Below are positions 27,991 through 37,441 of a stretch of DNA of 64,000 nucleotides, piece after piece. The notes under the pieces were generated by a model. The model ran no database searches. It worked only from the letters and a program-made list of their open reading frames with translations, and had not been told where the DNA came from. How positions within the stretch are numbered: position 1 is the first letter of the stretch; every line of letters begins with the position of its first letter. This DNA comes from Bacillota bacterium (GTDB lineage Bacteria; Bacillota; Clostridia; Lachnospirales; Lachnospiraceae): NCBI GenBank assembly GCA_023415055.1, contig JAEZLZ010000088.1, forward strand, positions 4,712-68,711. The letters run 5' to 3'. Position numbers and translations under genes: made by a program.

Positions 27991-27991
27991 G

Positions 27992-28735
27992 TTACGAAAC
28001 CCCCAATTTATTAATCTGTGTCGCGATATAACCTGCACCGAAGCCGTTATCTATATTCACGACCGCCATACCCTCCGCACAGGAATTAAGCATGGTCAGA
28101 AGTGCGGAGAGACCACCGAAATTGGCTCCGTAACCGATGGACGTAGGTACCGCAATCACCGGCTTATCCACTAGCCCAGCGACTACTCCGCCGAGAGCTC
28201 CCTCCATGCCTGCTACTGCGATGATACAATTTGCTTTTCTGATCTCATCGATCTTCGAAAATAGCCGATGGATTCCGGCTACCCCTACGTCATAGATTCT
28301 TGTAACATTACTGCCAAAAAATTCAGCAGTCTGGGCTGCCTCCTCTGCAACTGGGATATCCGAAGTTCCGCCGGTGCATACCACAACACAGCCTTGCTTT
28401 TTTATCTCTTTCGTTTGAATAGAAAGAACTCGGGACAAGCTGTCATACTGTACCATGGGTAATACTTCCTTCACTTTTTCATATTGCTCTATGGTTGCTC
28501 TGGTTCCCAGAACATTTGTATCGTGCTCATAGAATCTTTGATAGATATTGATCAGATGTTCCATCGATTTTCCCTGACAGAATACAACCTCCCCAAAACC
28601 AGAGCGAAGAGCTCTGTGATGATCGAGCTTTGCATAGCCCAGATCCTCATAGGGTAATGTTTTTAATAACTCTTCTGCTTCTTTAATACTGATATCATTG
28701 TTTTTCACCTGCTCTAATAAATTATGAACATCCAT
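27992..28735 (-). CDS. larB: LarB, pyridinium biscarboxylate mononucleotide synthase
   Basis: LarB carboxylates nicotinic acid adenine dinucleotide and cleaves it to give the mononucleotide that LarE modifies. The protein has about 247 residues with a PurE-like C-terminal half: VVVCTGGTSDIPVAEEAA (about 118-135), VAVAGMEGALGGVVAGLV-type glycine-rich motifs (about 170-190) and PTSIGYGANFGGLSALL. I use the second ATG at 28735, since AGGAGG lies 6 nt before it and touches the first one. It is the first gene of the minus-strand larB-nikMN-nikQ-nikO unit. Confidence 0.93.
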   Translation of the reverse strand: MDVHNLLEQVKNNDISIKEAEELLKTLPYEDLGYAKLDHHRALRSGFGEVVFCQGKSMEHLINIYQRFYEHDTNVLGTRATIEQYEKVKEVLPMVQYDSLSRVLSIQTKEIKKQGCVVVCTGGTSDIPVAEEAAQTAEFFGSNVTRIYDVGVAGIHRLFSKIDEIRKANCIIAVAGMEGALGGVVAGLVDKPVIAVPTSIGYGANFGGLSALLTMLNSCAEGMAVVNIDNGFGAGYIATQINKLGVS

Positions 28736-28825
28736 CTTCATCCTCCTGATTTATGTTGCTGATTGTTCCCTGTCATTGTACGTGATTTGCTTACGGAAAA
28801 TCTCTTTTAGACATAAAAAAACATG

Positions 28826-28853
28826 AAAAAACAGAGCTGTTCTCAGCGGTCTG
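28826..28853 (-). terminator. Intrinsic terminator upstream of larB
   Basis: On the minus strand CAGA-CC-GCTG, loop AGAA, CAGC-TCTG is followed directly by six T. It should end transcripts coming from the DUF3842 gene. If a promoter lies upstream it could instead act as an attenuator in the larB leader. A possible larB -10 (TACAAT) lies downstream of it. Confidence 0.65.
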
Positions 28854-28870
28854 AATCTTCATGATTCTAT

Positions 28871-29044
28871 TTAACTATATTTCATATTTTTTTGTTTTAT
28901 CCAATAACAGGCAATACTATTTCCTGTTAGCGTCATTATCACAATACCTACAACTTCAATTATGGTTTTTGTCTTCCTATTACAGTATTTCCTACTGTAT
29001 ACCACCTTCGTGATGGTCAATGCAATAATAATAGAATAACACAT
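28871..29044 (-). CDS. Possible small membrane protein
   Basis: An ATG frame of 57 residues (MCYSIIIALTITKVV at the start, a second hydrophobic stretch TIIEVVGIVIMTLTG, ending in NMKYS) lies between the DUF3842 gene and the terminator at 28826-28853, in the same direction. No clear ribosome binding site precedes it and I do not recognise the family. It could be a real two-helix membrane peptide or chance. Confidence 0.25.
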   Translation of the reverse strand: MCYSIIIALTITKVVYSRKYCNRKTKTIIEVVGIVIMTLTGNSIACYWIKQKNMKYS

Positions 29045-29115
29045 TTTTAGATATCGTCAAGTCTATTTCGTCGTAATACTCGATACTTTTCTTAGATCGT
29101 CTGCTATACCATTAC

Positions 29116-29559
29116 CTACGGTTTCAATCCTTCCAGGTAATCCATAGCCAGCTTGACACAGTAATCAATATATGTCTCCGTCGTAGCGTTTAGATCAAAT
29201 GCAATCATGATATTGCAACGGTTGAGCGGTACCAGTATCTTTCTTGCCGGACAAGTGCTGACTGCCATCGCCATCTCCGGCGTCAGTTCACCAAGCATAG
29301 AGTTGGCAGCAATAATTGCGATTGGTCCAAGAACCAGATCTGACTGGTAAACGGTTCTGACAATTGCGTTCTCACCGGTGGCACCGATATCGGCACCGGC
29401 TTTTAGCATTGTATTCGTCGCATTGGAATTCGTCCCAAGGGCACAGATCGTGATACCCGAATCCTTATCAATCAGCTTACGCAGCTTTCCTACAAGACTT
29501 TTTCCAATTCCTCCGCCCTGTCCGTCAATTACTGTAATCATAATTTCTTTTTGTGCCAT
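29116..29559 (-). CDS. DUF3842-family protein
   Basis: The product has about 147 residues and starts MAQKEIMITVIDGQGGGIGKSLVGKLRKL. The glycine-rich DGQGGGIGKS resembles a nucleotide-binding loop. Alternating beta and alpha segments follow (ICALGTNSNATNTMLKAGAD, then IAIIAANSMLGELTPEMAMAVS). It matches the widespread but uncharacterised DUF3842 family. I start at 29559, with GAGGTG 4 nt upstream, rather than at 29577. It lies next to the nickel-cofactor genes, so a metal or cofactor link is possible, but a terminator separates it from larB. Confidence 0.75.
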   Translation of the reverse strand: MAQKEIMITVIDGQGGGIGKSLVGKLRKLIDKDSGITICALGTNSNATNTMLKAGADIGATGENAIVRTVYQSDLVLGPIAIIAANSMLGELTPEMAMAVSTCPARKILVPLNRCNIMIAFDLNATTETYIDYCVKLAMDYLEGLKP

Positions 29560-29812
29560 AGTACACCTCGATATCATTTCATTATTTACTTATTTATTAC
29601 TGACACTCTTCTGTTGTGTTGAATATATTATATCTGCTTTTCTCAAATAATACCACTAGTATTACATCATTATGTACGATTTTTACTAATGCTGTAATCC
29701 TTCCTTTCTTTCTGAATGATTTTTTTAAAGCACTTATTATCTTCATGATGATTTAAGAAACTTTTTATTTTACCGACATATTTTATATTGACATATTAAA
29801 TATGAGGTTAAT

Positions 29813-31114
29813 ATGGATATCTATATTGTTCAACCAGGAGACACTATTTTCTCTATCGCAGATAAATATAAAGTACCTTATCAAAGATTGATTTATGATA
29901 ACAGTCTCTCTCCTACCTATAATATCGTACCAGGTCAGATTATTCTCATAGCACACCCTGATGTTACCTATCAGGTACAGAATGGAGATTCCATCAAAAG
30001 TATAGCGGAGCTGTATCAGATTACCCCTTTGCAGCTAATCCAAAACAATCCATTTCTATTAGATCGGGATTATTTTAATATCGGAGAAGAGCTCATCATC
30101 AGTTATCCAAAAAAAGAGCGTCCCTTGGAAATTAATGCTTATGTCTTTTCCTATATTACTTATGATGTTCTGATAAAAACATTACCTTATCTGACTTATC
30201 TCACGATTGCTGATTATAGACTTGATGAGCAGGGAAATATACTCATTCCGGAGGATACAAATATCATAGAGCTGGCAAAAGAATTTGGTGTTGCACCATT
30301 CATGATGCTATCCACCTTTTCGGAGCAAGGTAAAGGTAGCTTCGGCATCACACATAAACTACTTAATAATGTTGACCTACAGAACAGTCTAATTGACAAT
30401 TTAATATATACCTTAAGAGAAAAAGGCTTATCCGGTATTAATTTTAGTTTCCAATATGTTTTACCGGAAGATCTGCAAGGCTATGTGGATTTTATAGTAA
30501 ATGCATACCAAAAGCTGCAGTCGGAAGGTTACTTGGTATATGTTACCTTGATTCCGGATACCTTTATGTATAATCAGACGAAACGCAGCCCCTCGACAAC
30601 CTATTATGGGCAAATCGGTCAAGTGGTAGATGCCGTGGTCCTTTTAAATTATCAATTTGTAAATGCATACCTTTCTGCAGTTGAACAGACAACATTTCCA
30701 TTTATCAGAAACTATACGGAATATGTTTTAACGCAAGTTCCTCCCGAAAAGATATTCCTAGGCTATGCCAGAATTGCTTATGATTGGGAGCTTCCTTATG
30801 TTGAAGGTCAATCACGGGTGGCTTCCCTGTCAAATTATGATGCAATACGATTAGCCTCTGATTTAGGAGTATCGTTGGGGTTTGATGAATATCATATGAC
30901 TCCTTACTATTATTATGATCGTGGGGGCATTCATCATTATGTCTGGTTCAAGGATGCAAGAACCCTCAATGCTATCATTGATATCATAGTAGAGTACAAT
31001 CTTAAGGGGCTCAGTATATGGAATGCAATGGATTATACCACTCAGCTGTGGGTAACTATAAATTCGCAGTATAAGATATCCAAAGTATTAAACGTTACCT
31101 CTGAATTTCTATAA
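29813..31114 (+). CDS. LysM-GH18 spore-type cell wall protein, catalytic residues replaced
   Basis: The 433-residue protein has two LysM domains (about 2-47, YIVQPGDTIFSIADKY; about 52-96, YQVQNGDSIKSIAELY) and a GH18 domain (about 105-430). It is built like YaaH/SleL, the cortex-fragment-degrading N-acetylglucosaminidases of spores. There is no signal peptide, as in those coat proteins. The GH18 active-site motif should read like GVNxDxE, but here it is GINFSFQYVLPED (208-220): Ser212 replaces the first Asp and Gln214 replaces the catalytic Glu. It may therefore bind peptidoglycan without cutting it. A GAGG ribosome binding site lies 5 nt before the ATG. Confidence 0.85.
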   Translation: MDIYIVQPGDTIFSIADKYKVPYQRLIYDNSLSPTYNIVPGQIILIAHPDVTYQVQNGDSIKSIAELYQITPLQLIQNNPFLLDRDYFNIGEELIISYPKKERPLEINAYVFSYITYDVLIKTLPYLTYLTIADYRLDEQGNILIPEDTNIIELAKEFGVAPFMMLSTFSEQGKGSFGITHKLLNNVDLQNSLIDNLIYTLREKGLSGINFSFQYVLPEDLQGYVDFIVNAYQKLQSEGYLVYVTLIPDTFMYNQTKRSPSTTYYGQIGQVVDAVVLLNYQFVNAYLSAVEQTTFPFIRNYTEYVLTQVPPEKIFLGYARIAYDWELPYVEGQSRVASLSNYDAIRLASDLGVSLGFDEYHMTPYYYYDRGGIHHYVWFKDARTLNAIIDIIVEYNLKGLSIWNAMDYTTQLWVTINSQYKISKVLNVTSEFL

Positions 31115-31149
31115 GTTATTGCAACCAGAAAACACATATTATACGCAAC

Positions 31150-31189
31150 AAAAAAATCCGATATTGCTTATTCGCAATTTCGGATTTTT
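31150..31189. terminator. Bidirectional terminator
   Basis: AAAAAATCCGATATTGC pairs with GCAATTTCGGATTTTT. The A-run on one side and T-run on the other let it stop both the LysM-GH18 gene (plus) and the tRNA-Glu (minus). Confidence 0.85.
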
Positions 31190-31191
31190 AG

Positions 31192-31263
31192 CAGCTCGTA
31201 GGGGAATCGAACCCCTGTTTCCGCCGTGAGAGGGCGGCGTCTTAACCCCTTGACCAACGAGCC
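31192..31263 (-). tRNA. tRNA-Glu (anticodon CTC)
   Basis: The minus strand folds as a cloverleaf. The acceptor stem GGCTCGT pairs with ACGAGCT (last pair G-U). The anticodon stem CCGCC/GGCGG encloses loop CTCTCAC with anticodon CTC, and the T arm is CAGGGGTTCGATTCCCCT. The discriminator is G and CCA is not encoded, so a CCA-adding enzyme is needed. It stands alone between the LysM-GH18 gene and polC and reads GAG codons. Confidence 0.95.
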
Positions 31264-31472
31264 TTAAGAACAATATTTATTCTATACTATAACAAAGAAA
31301 AATGCAAGTCTTTTTTTATTATTTTTTTCGAATTGTTTTACCAATTAACACATTTCGTGATTATGACGGTATAAAATAGAATAGATGCTATTGCTCTTAT
31401 GTAAAATGACATGGTATAAATTTCCGATATCCACAATCACTATTGATTAGGTTGGTCCTCCCGAACACTCTA

Positions 31473-34400
31473 CTACAAAAAATCCATTAAGGACATCTGA
31501 TTTGAAGCCGGAAGTTCTCCCAATAAGCTCATCTTAGCCATATTATCGACTACTGTGGAGCTGACCTTGCAGCGAATCTTAAAATCATCCCTGGATAAGA
31601 AGGGTCCTTCTTTTGCTGCCTCCACCACTGCATCTGCAGCCTTATCACCGAGACCGTCTATCGTACTTAAAGATGGCATCAGCTTTTGTTCAATAATCTG
31701 AAAGGCATGAGCTTTCGCTGTATAGATATCAATTGGCAGGAATTCAAAGCCACGGGCATACATTTCCTGAACGATTTTCATATCCTTGAAGGTATCCTGC
31801 TCTTTCTTCGTCAGTGTGTTGTATCGTTTCTTATAATCCGCAATGTGCATCTCCAAGACATTGCGTCCCAGGCACATGAGTTCATAGTTAAAGGCAGAAG
31901 CTCGAATCGAAAAATATGCCGCATAATATGCAAGTGGGTAATAAACTTTAAAATAAGCGATACGGAAGGCCATCATAACGTATGCCGCTGCGTGTGCCTT
32001 CGGGAACATATATTTAATCTGCTTACAGGACCAGATATACCAGTCGGGTACACCGGCTGCCACCATGGCTGCTTCCATCTCAGGCGTCAGACCCTTACCC
32101 TTTCGAACACTCTCCATGATCTTGAAGGATTGACCCGGCTCTACTCCGGTGGCAATCAGGAATATCATGATATCATCACGGGTACAAATAGCGGTAGACA
32201 GGGTACACTTTCCGTTTTGAATTAAAGTCTGGGCATTGTTCAGCCATACATCCGTACCATGGGACAAACCCGAGATTCGAACTAGATCGGAGAAGGATTT
32301 GGGTTGCGTATCCTTCACCATCTGCATTACAAAATCCGTACCAAACTCTGGAATACCTAGACAACCAAGTTCACAACCATCGATATCCTTCGGTTCGATT
32401 TTAAGCGCACTGGTATCATGGAACAAAGATAATACCTTTTGATCATCCAGACTGATCTTTTTAGCATCCAGACCTGTCAAATCCTCCAGCATACGAATCA
32501 TGGTCGGATCATCGTGCCCGAGAATATCAAGCTTGAGTAGGTTATGATCGATGGAATGGTAATCAAAATGAGTCGTGATCGTCTTCGTCGTCATATCATT
32601 AGCAGGGCGTTGAACCGGAGTAAAGGAATAGATATTTTCACCGTGCGGCAATACAACGATACCACCAGGATGCTGTCCGGTCGTTCTTCGGACACCAACA
32701 CAGCCCTCGACGATTCGGTCAATCTCAACATTTCGCTTATGAATTCCACGTTCCTCAAAGTAATTCTTAACATAGCCAAAAGCAGTCTTGTCTGCCAGAG
32801 TTCCTATCGTTCCCGCTCGGAAGGTATGTCCTGTACCGAAGAGAACCTCTGTATAATCATGAGCCTTGCTCTGATACTCCCCGGAGAAGTTTAGATCGAT
32901 ATCTGGTTCTTTATCCCCATAAAAACCGAGGAAGGTCTCAAACGGGATATCATGTCCGTCCTTTGTCAGTGGCTGTCCGCATTTAGGACAAACTCGGTCC
33001 GGCATGTCACATCCGGAGCTACCGCCGAATTTCTTAACCTCCTCAGAATCAAAGTCAGAATAATGACAGTTTAAGCAATAATAATGAGGGGCCAGCGGAT
33101 TCACCTCGGTAATACCGGCCATCGTAGCTACAAAGGAGGAACCGACAGATCCACGCGAGCCTACCAGATATCCGTCTTCATTGGATTTCCACACAAGTTT
33201 CTGAGCGATGATATACATTACCGCAAATCCGTTATTAATGATGGATTTCAGCTCATGTTCGAGTCGTGCTTCAACCGGAGCAGGCAACGGATCTCCATAC
33301 ATGGAATGTGCTTTCTCATAACAGATGTTTCTCAAGTTCTCCTCGGAGTTTTCAAGCACCGGAGGGCACTTATCCGGACGAACCGGGGAGATTTTCTCGA
33401 TTCTGTCCGCTATCAGATTCGTATTCGTAATAACAACTTCCTCTGCCTTTGCCTTACCCAGATAACTAAACTCCTCTAGCATCTCTTCTGTGGTGCGAAG
33501 ATACAGTGCCGCCTGTTCATCCGCATCCTTAAAGCCCTTACCTGCGAGAATAATTCTTCGGTATACTTCATCCTCCGGATCAAGAAAATGGACGTCACAG
33601 GTAGCTACTACCGGTTTATTATATTCTTCCCCCAATGCAACGATCTTACGATTGAGCTCCATCAGGTCTTCCTTGGTATTAATATCCCTATCGTCACTGC
33701 GATCACTTCGAATCATAAATTCATTATTGCAAAGCGGCTGTATCTCAAGGTAGTCATAAAAATTAACCAATCTGGCAATCTGTTCATGAGACTGATTTGT
33801 CAATACAGCACGGAATACCTCTCCTGCCTCACAGGCAGATCCGAGGATGATGCCCTCCCGGCATTCCATCAGCAGACTCTTCGGAATCTTAGGACGTTTG
33901 TTATAATATTCAATATGGGATAAGGAAACCATCTTGTACAGATTTACCCTGCCCACATCATTCGCAGCCAGTAATATGGCATGATACGCGGGAAGCTTAC
34001 GTATTGCCTCTGTACTCATCTTACCAAGTTTATCGATTTCTGCAACCTTTCCAATCTCCCGTTCCATCAGCATGGCTGCAAATTTCAAGAAAATTTCAGC
34101 CGTCGCACCTGCATCATCCACAGCCCGGTGATGATTCTCCAGAGAGATATTTAATGCCTTCGCAACAACATTCAGCTTATGTCTCGACAATTCGGGTAAA
34201 AGGATACGGGATAACCCAACGGTATCAATTACGGTAAAATCCGTCTCGATTCCCATTCTGGAAGCATTTTTATTAATAAATCCCACATCAAAGGAAGCAT
34301 TATGCGCTACCAGGCTGCAGCCATCGCAGAATGCAAGAAATTGCGGGAGAATTGTCTCAATCGTTGGTGCATTGATTACCATATCGTCATTTATCGAGGT

Positions 34401-36059
34401 CAACTGCTCGATCTCATATGGAATCGGTATCTCTGGATTTACAAAGGTACTGTAACGATCTGTAATTTTCCCGCCAATCACCTTAACCGCACCGATTTCT
34501 ATGATGCGGTCATTGGTCTGGCTGAAACCAGTAGTCTCGATGTCAAATACGACAAAGAAATCATTCAGACTTTGATCCTTTGCATTCGTAACAACCTCCT
34601 TCAGATCATCCACCAAATAAGCTTCCATGCCATAGATCACCTTGAAATTCTTTGCTCTCTTCTGTTCCTCTTCCTCGGCATAATCCTTCGGATTGAGGGC
34701 ATGGCTGGCATCCGGGAAGGCTTGTACCACGCCGTGATCGGTTACAGCTATCGCAGAATGTCCCCATTTGAAGGCGCGCTTTACCATCTTCTTTACATCC
34801 ACTACAGAATCCATATCGCTCATCATCGTATGGGCATGAAGCTCCACACGCTTTACCGGAGCATTATCGCTTCTGGAATTGCTTAGAAAGTCACCAATGG
34901 TTTTAATTCCAACAACGCTGCCGATGGTAATGTCCCTCTCATAGGTGTCGTTCTGTGCGATTCCCTTTAGCATGAAGAACCCACCCGGCTTGAGTAATGC
35001 CGTAATCTCCTCAACTTCAATTGTCTTAGCATATAATTTGACCTTGATCGAATCTGTGTAATCCGTAAGAACAAAGGTAATGATACTCTTCTCGTTTCCA
35101 ATGGTTCTGGTATCCGGCTTAATCAATTTACCGCGGACAACCACCTCACCGATCTCCGCAATGATATCACAGATCGGTACGATACTGCCCTCAAAATTCT
35201 TACCATAGATAACCGAAGGATCCTGAGGAAGCTTACGATAGCTACCCTTTCCCTTCTCATATGCACTCTTGCCAAAGCTCTTAGCCGCTGGAGTCTGTTT
35301 TGCAAGCTCTGCTTTATCTACTCCGGTTACCACATTTCCACGACCGTTATTGGTACTTGCAGCTGTGGAGGGATTACTTGTGTTTCCTCCCTGAACGGTA
35401 CTATGGCTCATTTCTTTGTGCTGTTCATGCTTAACCTCGGAAGCAGTGGCAAGCTCCTTCTCTCCGGTCAGATCCACGGAAAAACCTTCCTCCGATGATT
35501 CCTTTTCTGACATACGAAGCATCTGCTTACGGTACTCTGCCTCAAAGTCTTTATTCTTTTCCTTTGGCTCTATGTAATCCATCGAAACATGAACCGTATA
35601 ATCAAAGCGCTCCTGGAACATGGTCTCAAGATAATCCTTTAGCTTTGTCATCTTTTCTTTTGCTACGCAGCTGTCAGTAACACGAACTGTGATCTTCATC
35701 TCTTCTACGATAACTTCTGCATTAGAAAAAAGATGATAGGTTACCACACTTTCCTCCCTAAGTTCCTCCAAAATACTGTCACGATAAATCGGATACAGAT
35801 TCGAAAGACTGTATTGTGAGGATAACTCAAATTGAGGCTTAAGGACCGCCCGGCTGCCTGTATGTAAAAAGAGCTGCCGATTCAGCAGTTCTTCCATTTT
35901 ACGTATATGAACTCTGCCGATCAGACGTGTGCTTCGAATACAGACAAAGATACTCTTTGTCTGCTTCGAAGCGATCACCTTAATTACATCCACTTCATTA
36001 TAAAGCTTCTGTAATTCCTGATCCGCAGATAATTGATCAAATGCTTCAAAAAATAACAT
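31473..36059 (-). CDS. polC: DNA polymerase III alpha subunit, PolC type
   Basis: This is the replicative polymerase of low-GC Gram-positives, about 1528 residues. In order it has an N-terminal region with a Ser/Asn-rich linker (about 200-270), an OB domain (about 300-390), a PHP domain (VELHAHTMMSDMD near 407), a DEDD 3'-5' exonuclease inserted in it (VVFDIETTGFS near 505), a polymerase core, a four-cysteine zinc site (CLNCHYS ... CPKCGQP, about 1000-1035) and helix-hairpin-helix regions at the C-terminus. GGGGAG lies just before the ATG at 36059; an ATG at 36071 would add four residues. It ends the housekeeping block transcribed from pyrH. Confidence 0.96.
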   Translation of the reverse strand: MLFFEAFDQLSADQELQKLYNEVDVIKVIASKQTKSIFVCIRSTRLIGRVHIRKMEELLNRQLFLHTGSRAVLKPQFELSSQYSLSNLYPIYRDSILEELREESVVTYHLFSNAEVIVEEMKITVRVTDSCVAKEKMTKLKDYLETMFQERFDYTVHVSMDYIEPKEKNKDFEAEYRKQMLRMSEKESSEEGFSVDLTGEKELATASEVKHEQHKEMSHSTVQGGNTSNPSTAASTNNGRGNVVTGVDKAELAKQTPAAKSFGKSAYEKGKGSYRKLPQDPSVIYGKNFEGSIVPICDIIAEIGEVVVRGKLIKPDTRTIGNEKSIITFVLTDYTDSIKVKLYAKTIEVEEITALLKPGGFFMLKGIAQNDTYERDITIGSVVGIKTIGDFLSNSRSDNAPVKRVELHAHTMMSDMDSVVDVKKMVKRAFKWGHSAIAVTDHGVVQAFPDASHALNPKDYAEEEEQKRAKNFKVIYGMEAYLVDDLKEVVTNAKDQSLNDFFVVFDIETTGFSQTNDRIIEIGAVKVIGGKITDRYSTFVNPEIPIPYEIEQLTSINDDMVINAPTIETILPQFLAFCDGCSLVAHNASFDVGFINKNASRMGIETDFTVIDTVGLSRILLPELSRHKLNVVAKALNISLENHHRAVDDAGATAEIFLKFAAMLMEREIGKVAEIDKLGKMSTEAIRKLPAYHAILLAANDVGRVNLYKMVSLSHIEYYNKRPKIPKSLLMECREGIILGSACEAGEVFRAVLTNQSHEQIARLVNFYDYLEIQPLCNNEFMIRSDRSDDRDINTKEDLMELNRKIVALGEEYNKPVVATCDVHFLDPEDEVYRRIILAGKGFKDADEQAALYLRTTEEMLEEFSYLGKAKAEEVVITNTNLIADRIEKISPVRPDKCPPVLENSEENLRNICYEKAHSMYGDPLPAPVEARLEHELKSIINNGFAVMYIIAQKLVWKSNEDGYLVGSRGSVGSSFVATMAGITEVNPLAPHYYCLNCHYSDFDSEEVKKFGGSSGCDMPDRVCPKCGQPLTKDGHDIPFETFLGFYGDKEPDIDLNFSGEYQSKAHDYTEVLFGTGHTFRAGTIGTLADKTAFGYVKNYFEERGIHKRNVEIDRIVEGCVGVRRTTGQHPGGIVVLPHGENIYSFTPVQRPANDMTTKTITTHFDYHSIDHNLLKLDILGHDDPTMIRMLEDLTGLDAKKISLDDQKVLSLFHDTSALKIEPKDIDGCELGCLGIPEFGTDFVMQMVKDTQPKSFSDLVRISGLSHGTDVWLNNAQTLIQNGKCTLSTAICTRDDIMIFLIATGVEPGQSFKIMESVRKGKGLTPEMEAAMVAAGVPDWYIWSCKQIKYMFPKAHAAAYVMMAFRIAYFKVYYPLAYYAAYFSIRASAFNYELMCLGRNVLEMHIADYKKRYNTLTKKEQDTFKDMKIVQEMYARGFEFLPIDIYTAKAHAFQIIEQKLMPSLSTIDGLGDKAADAVVEAAKEGPFLSRDDFKIRCKVSSTVVDNMAKMSLLGELPASNQMSLMDFL

Positions 36060-36211
36060 AACTCTCCCCATTTCTGAGTACTTTTCATTCTCTTACTTTA
36101 ACTTGGAACAAATCTGATGTTGCTCGTATTCTTAGATATGCTTTTACTTCTACAGCTTGATGATTCATATTGTTAAGCCTATGTCATGAAGCCTTACTGT
36201 TTTTGATAAAT

Positions 36212-37267
36212 TCATTTTTCGAACTTTAACAGCTCATTGTGCAGTTCTTCCAGCAGTCGGTCTTCAGGAACCTTTCGAAGTATCTCACCCTTTTTCATGA
36301 TAAGTCCTTCTCCTCTTCCTCCTGCAATACCAATATCTGCTTCTCTAGCTTCGCCGGGACCGTTTACTGCACAGCCCATTACTGCAACCTTGATATCCAG
36401 ATCCATATCCGCTACTAGTTCTTCTACCTCTGTAGCCAATTTGATCAGATTAATCTGTGTACGACCACAGGTAGGACAGGATACCACCTCGACACCACCC
36501 TTACGGTAGCCTAAGGTCTTAAGTATCAGCTTAGCAGAACGGATCTCCTCCACCGGATCACCGGTCAGAGAGACTCGAATCGTATCACCGATTCCCTGAT
36601 AAAGTATCATTCCGAGTCCAAGGGCTGATTTTATATTGCCGGCGTTTACCGTACCCGCTTCCGTAATACCGACATGAAGCGGATATTTGATAAGCGGCGC
36701 GATCAACTCATGAGCATGTACGCACATCATAACATCAGACGATTTGATGCTGATTACAATTTGGTCATAATCCATATCTTCGATCCGTTTCACTTTGTCC
36801 AGAGCACTCTCGACAAGTCCTTGTGCTGTTACCTTGCCGTATTTTGTAATAATTTCCTTTTCCAGAGAGCCACTGTTGACACCAACACGGATCGGGATAT
36901 GACGTTCCTTCGCTACCGCTACAACCGCTTTTAGTTTTTCCTCGTTTCCGATATTACCGGGATTAATGCGGATCTTATCTGCACCATTTTCCATCGCAGC
37001 GATGGCTAATCGGTAATCAAAATGGATATCCGCAACCAGTGGAATGGAGATCTGCTTCTTTATCTCCTTAAAAGCCATTGCCGCTTCCATACTTGGTACC
37101 GTACAGCGGATAATCTCACAGCCAACCTCAGTTAGTCGCTTAATCTGATCCACGGTAGCTTTCACATCTTCCGTCTTAGTATTTGTCATTGATTGAATCA
37201 GAATTGGATTACCACCGCCGATTACCCGATCACCGATCCTTATCACTTTCGTATTATCACGGTACAT
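36212..37267 (-). CDS. ispG: 4-hydroxy-3-methylbut-2-enyl diphosphate synthase IspG
   Basis: IspG (GcpE) turns methylerythritol cyclodiphosphate into HMBPP in the MEP isoprenoid pathway. The 351-residue protein has the TIM barrel beginning IRIGDRVIGGGNPILIQSMT. The [4Fe-4S] ligands are in VVSCPTCGRTQ (about 259-269) and VMGCAVNGPGEA (about 304-315), with a conserved downstream Glu. It is the short bacterial form. AAAGGTGG lies 6 nt before the ATG. With dxr two genes upstream, two steps of the MEP pathway are encoded here. Confidence 0.96.
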   Translation of the reverse strand: MYRDNTKVIRIGDRVIGGGNPILIQSMTNTKTEDVKATVDQIKRLTEVGCEIIRCTVPSMEAAMAFKEIKKQISIPLVADIHFDYRLAIAAMENGADKIRINPGNIGNEEKLKAVVAVAKERHIPIRVGVNSGSLEKEIITKYGKVTAQGLVESALDKVKRIEDMDYDQIVISIKSSDVMMCVHAHELIAPLIKYPLHVGITEAGTVNAGNIKSALGLGMILYQGIGDTIRVSLTGDPVEEIRSAKLILKTLGYRKGGVEVVSCPTCGRTQINLIKLATEVEELVADMDLDIKVAVMGCAVNGPGEAREADIGIAGGRGEGLIMKKGEILRKVPEDRLLEELHNELLKFEK

Positions 37268-37361
37268 ACTTAACCACCTTTCGAACTAAAACCATGTTTG
37301 AGCTGTCCATTAAGACCTCTTCCATGTTCCAATTGTCATAAATTATTGATAAAGTAGAACG

Positions 37362-37395
37362 GTGAATATCGTGCATACAGATACACGATATTCAC
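37362..37395. repeat. Perfect 12-bp inverted repeat between rseP and ispG
   Basis: GTGAATATCGTG and CACGATATTCAC are separated by 10 nt. There is no T-run, so it is not a standard terminator. Its GTGAATAT core resembles the larger element at 25144-25260. Confidence 0.6.
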
Positions 37396-37441
37396 TCATT
37401 ATAGTTTGACTGACTTATGACATCTGAAGCTTATTCTCTAC

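Noticed and set aside
28740..28870. Nickel/cobalt riboswitch before larB
   Set aside because: Only a simple terminator hairpin is visible; the four-way junction pattern of NiCo riboswitches is not.
29788..29815. TTGACA just upstream of the LysM-GH18 gene as a -35 box
   Set aside because: A -10 at the right distance would fall on the start codon, leaving no room for the ribosome binding site.
34302..34886. 194-codon plus-strand frame
   Set aside because: Antisense to the PHP and exonuclease parts of polC; composition is that of a shadow frame.
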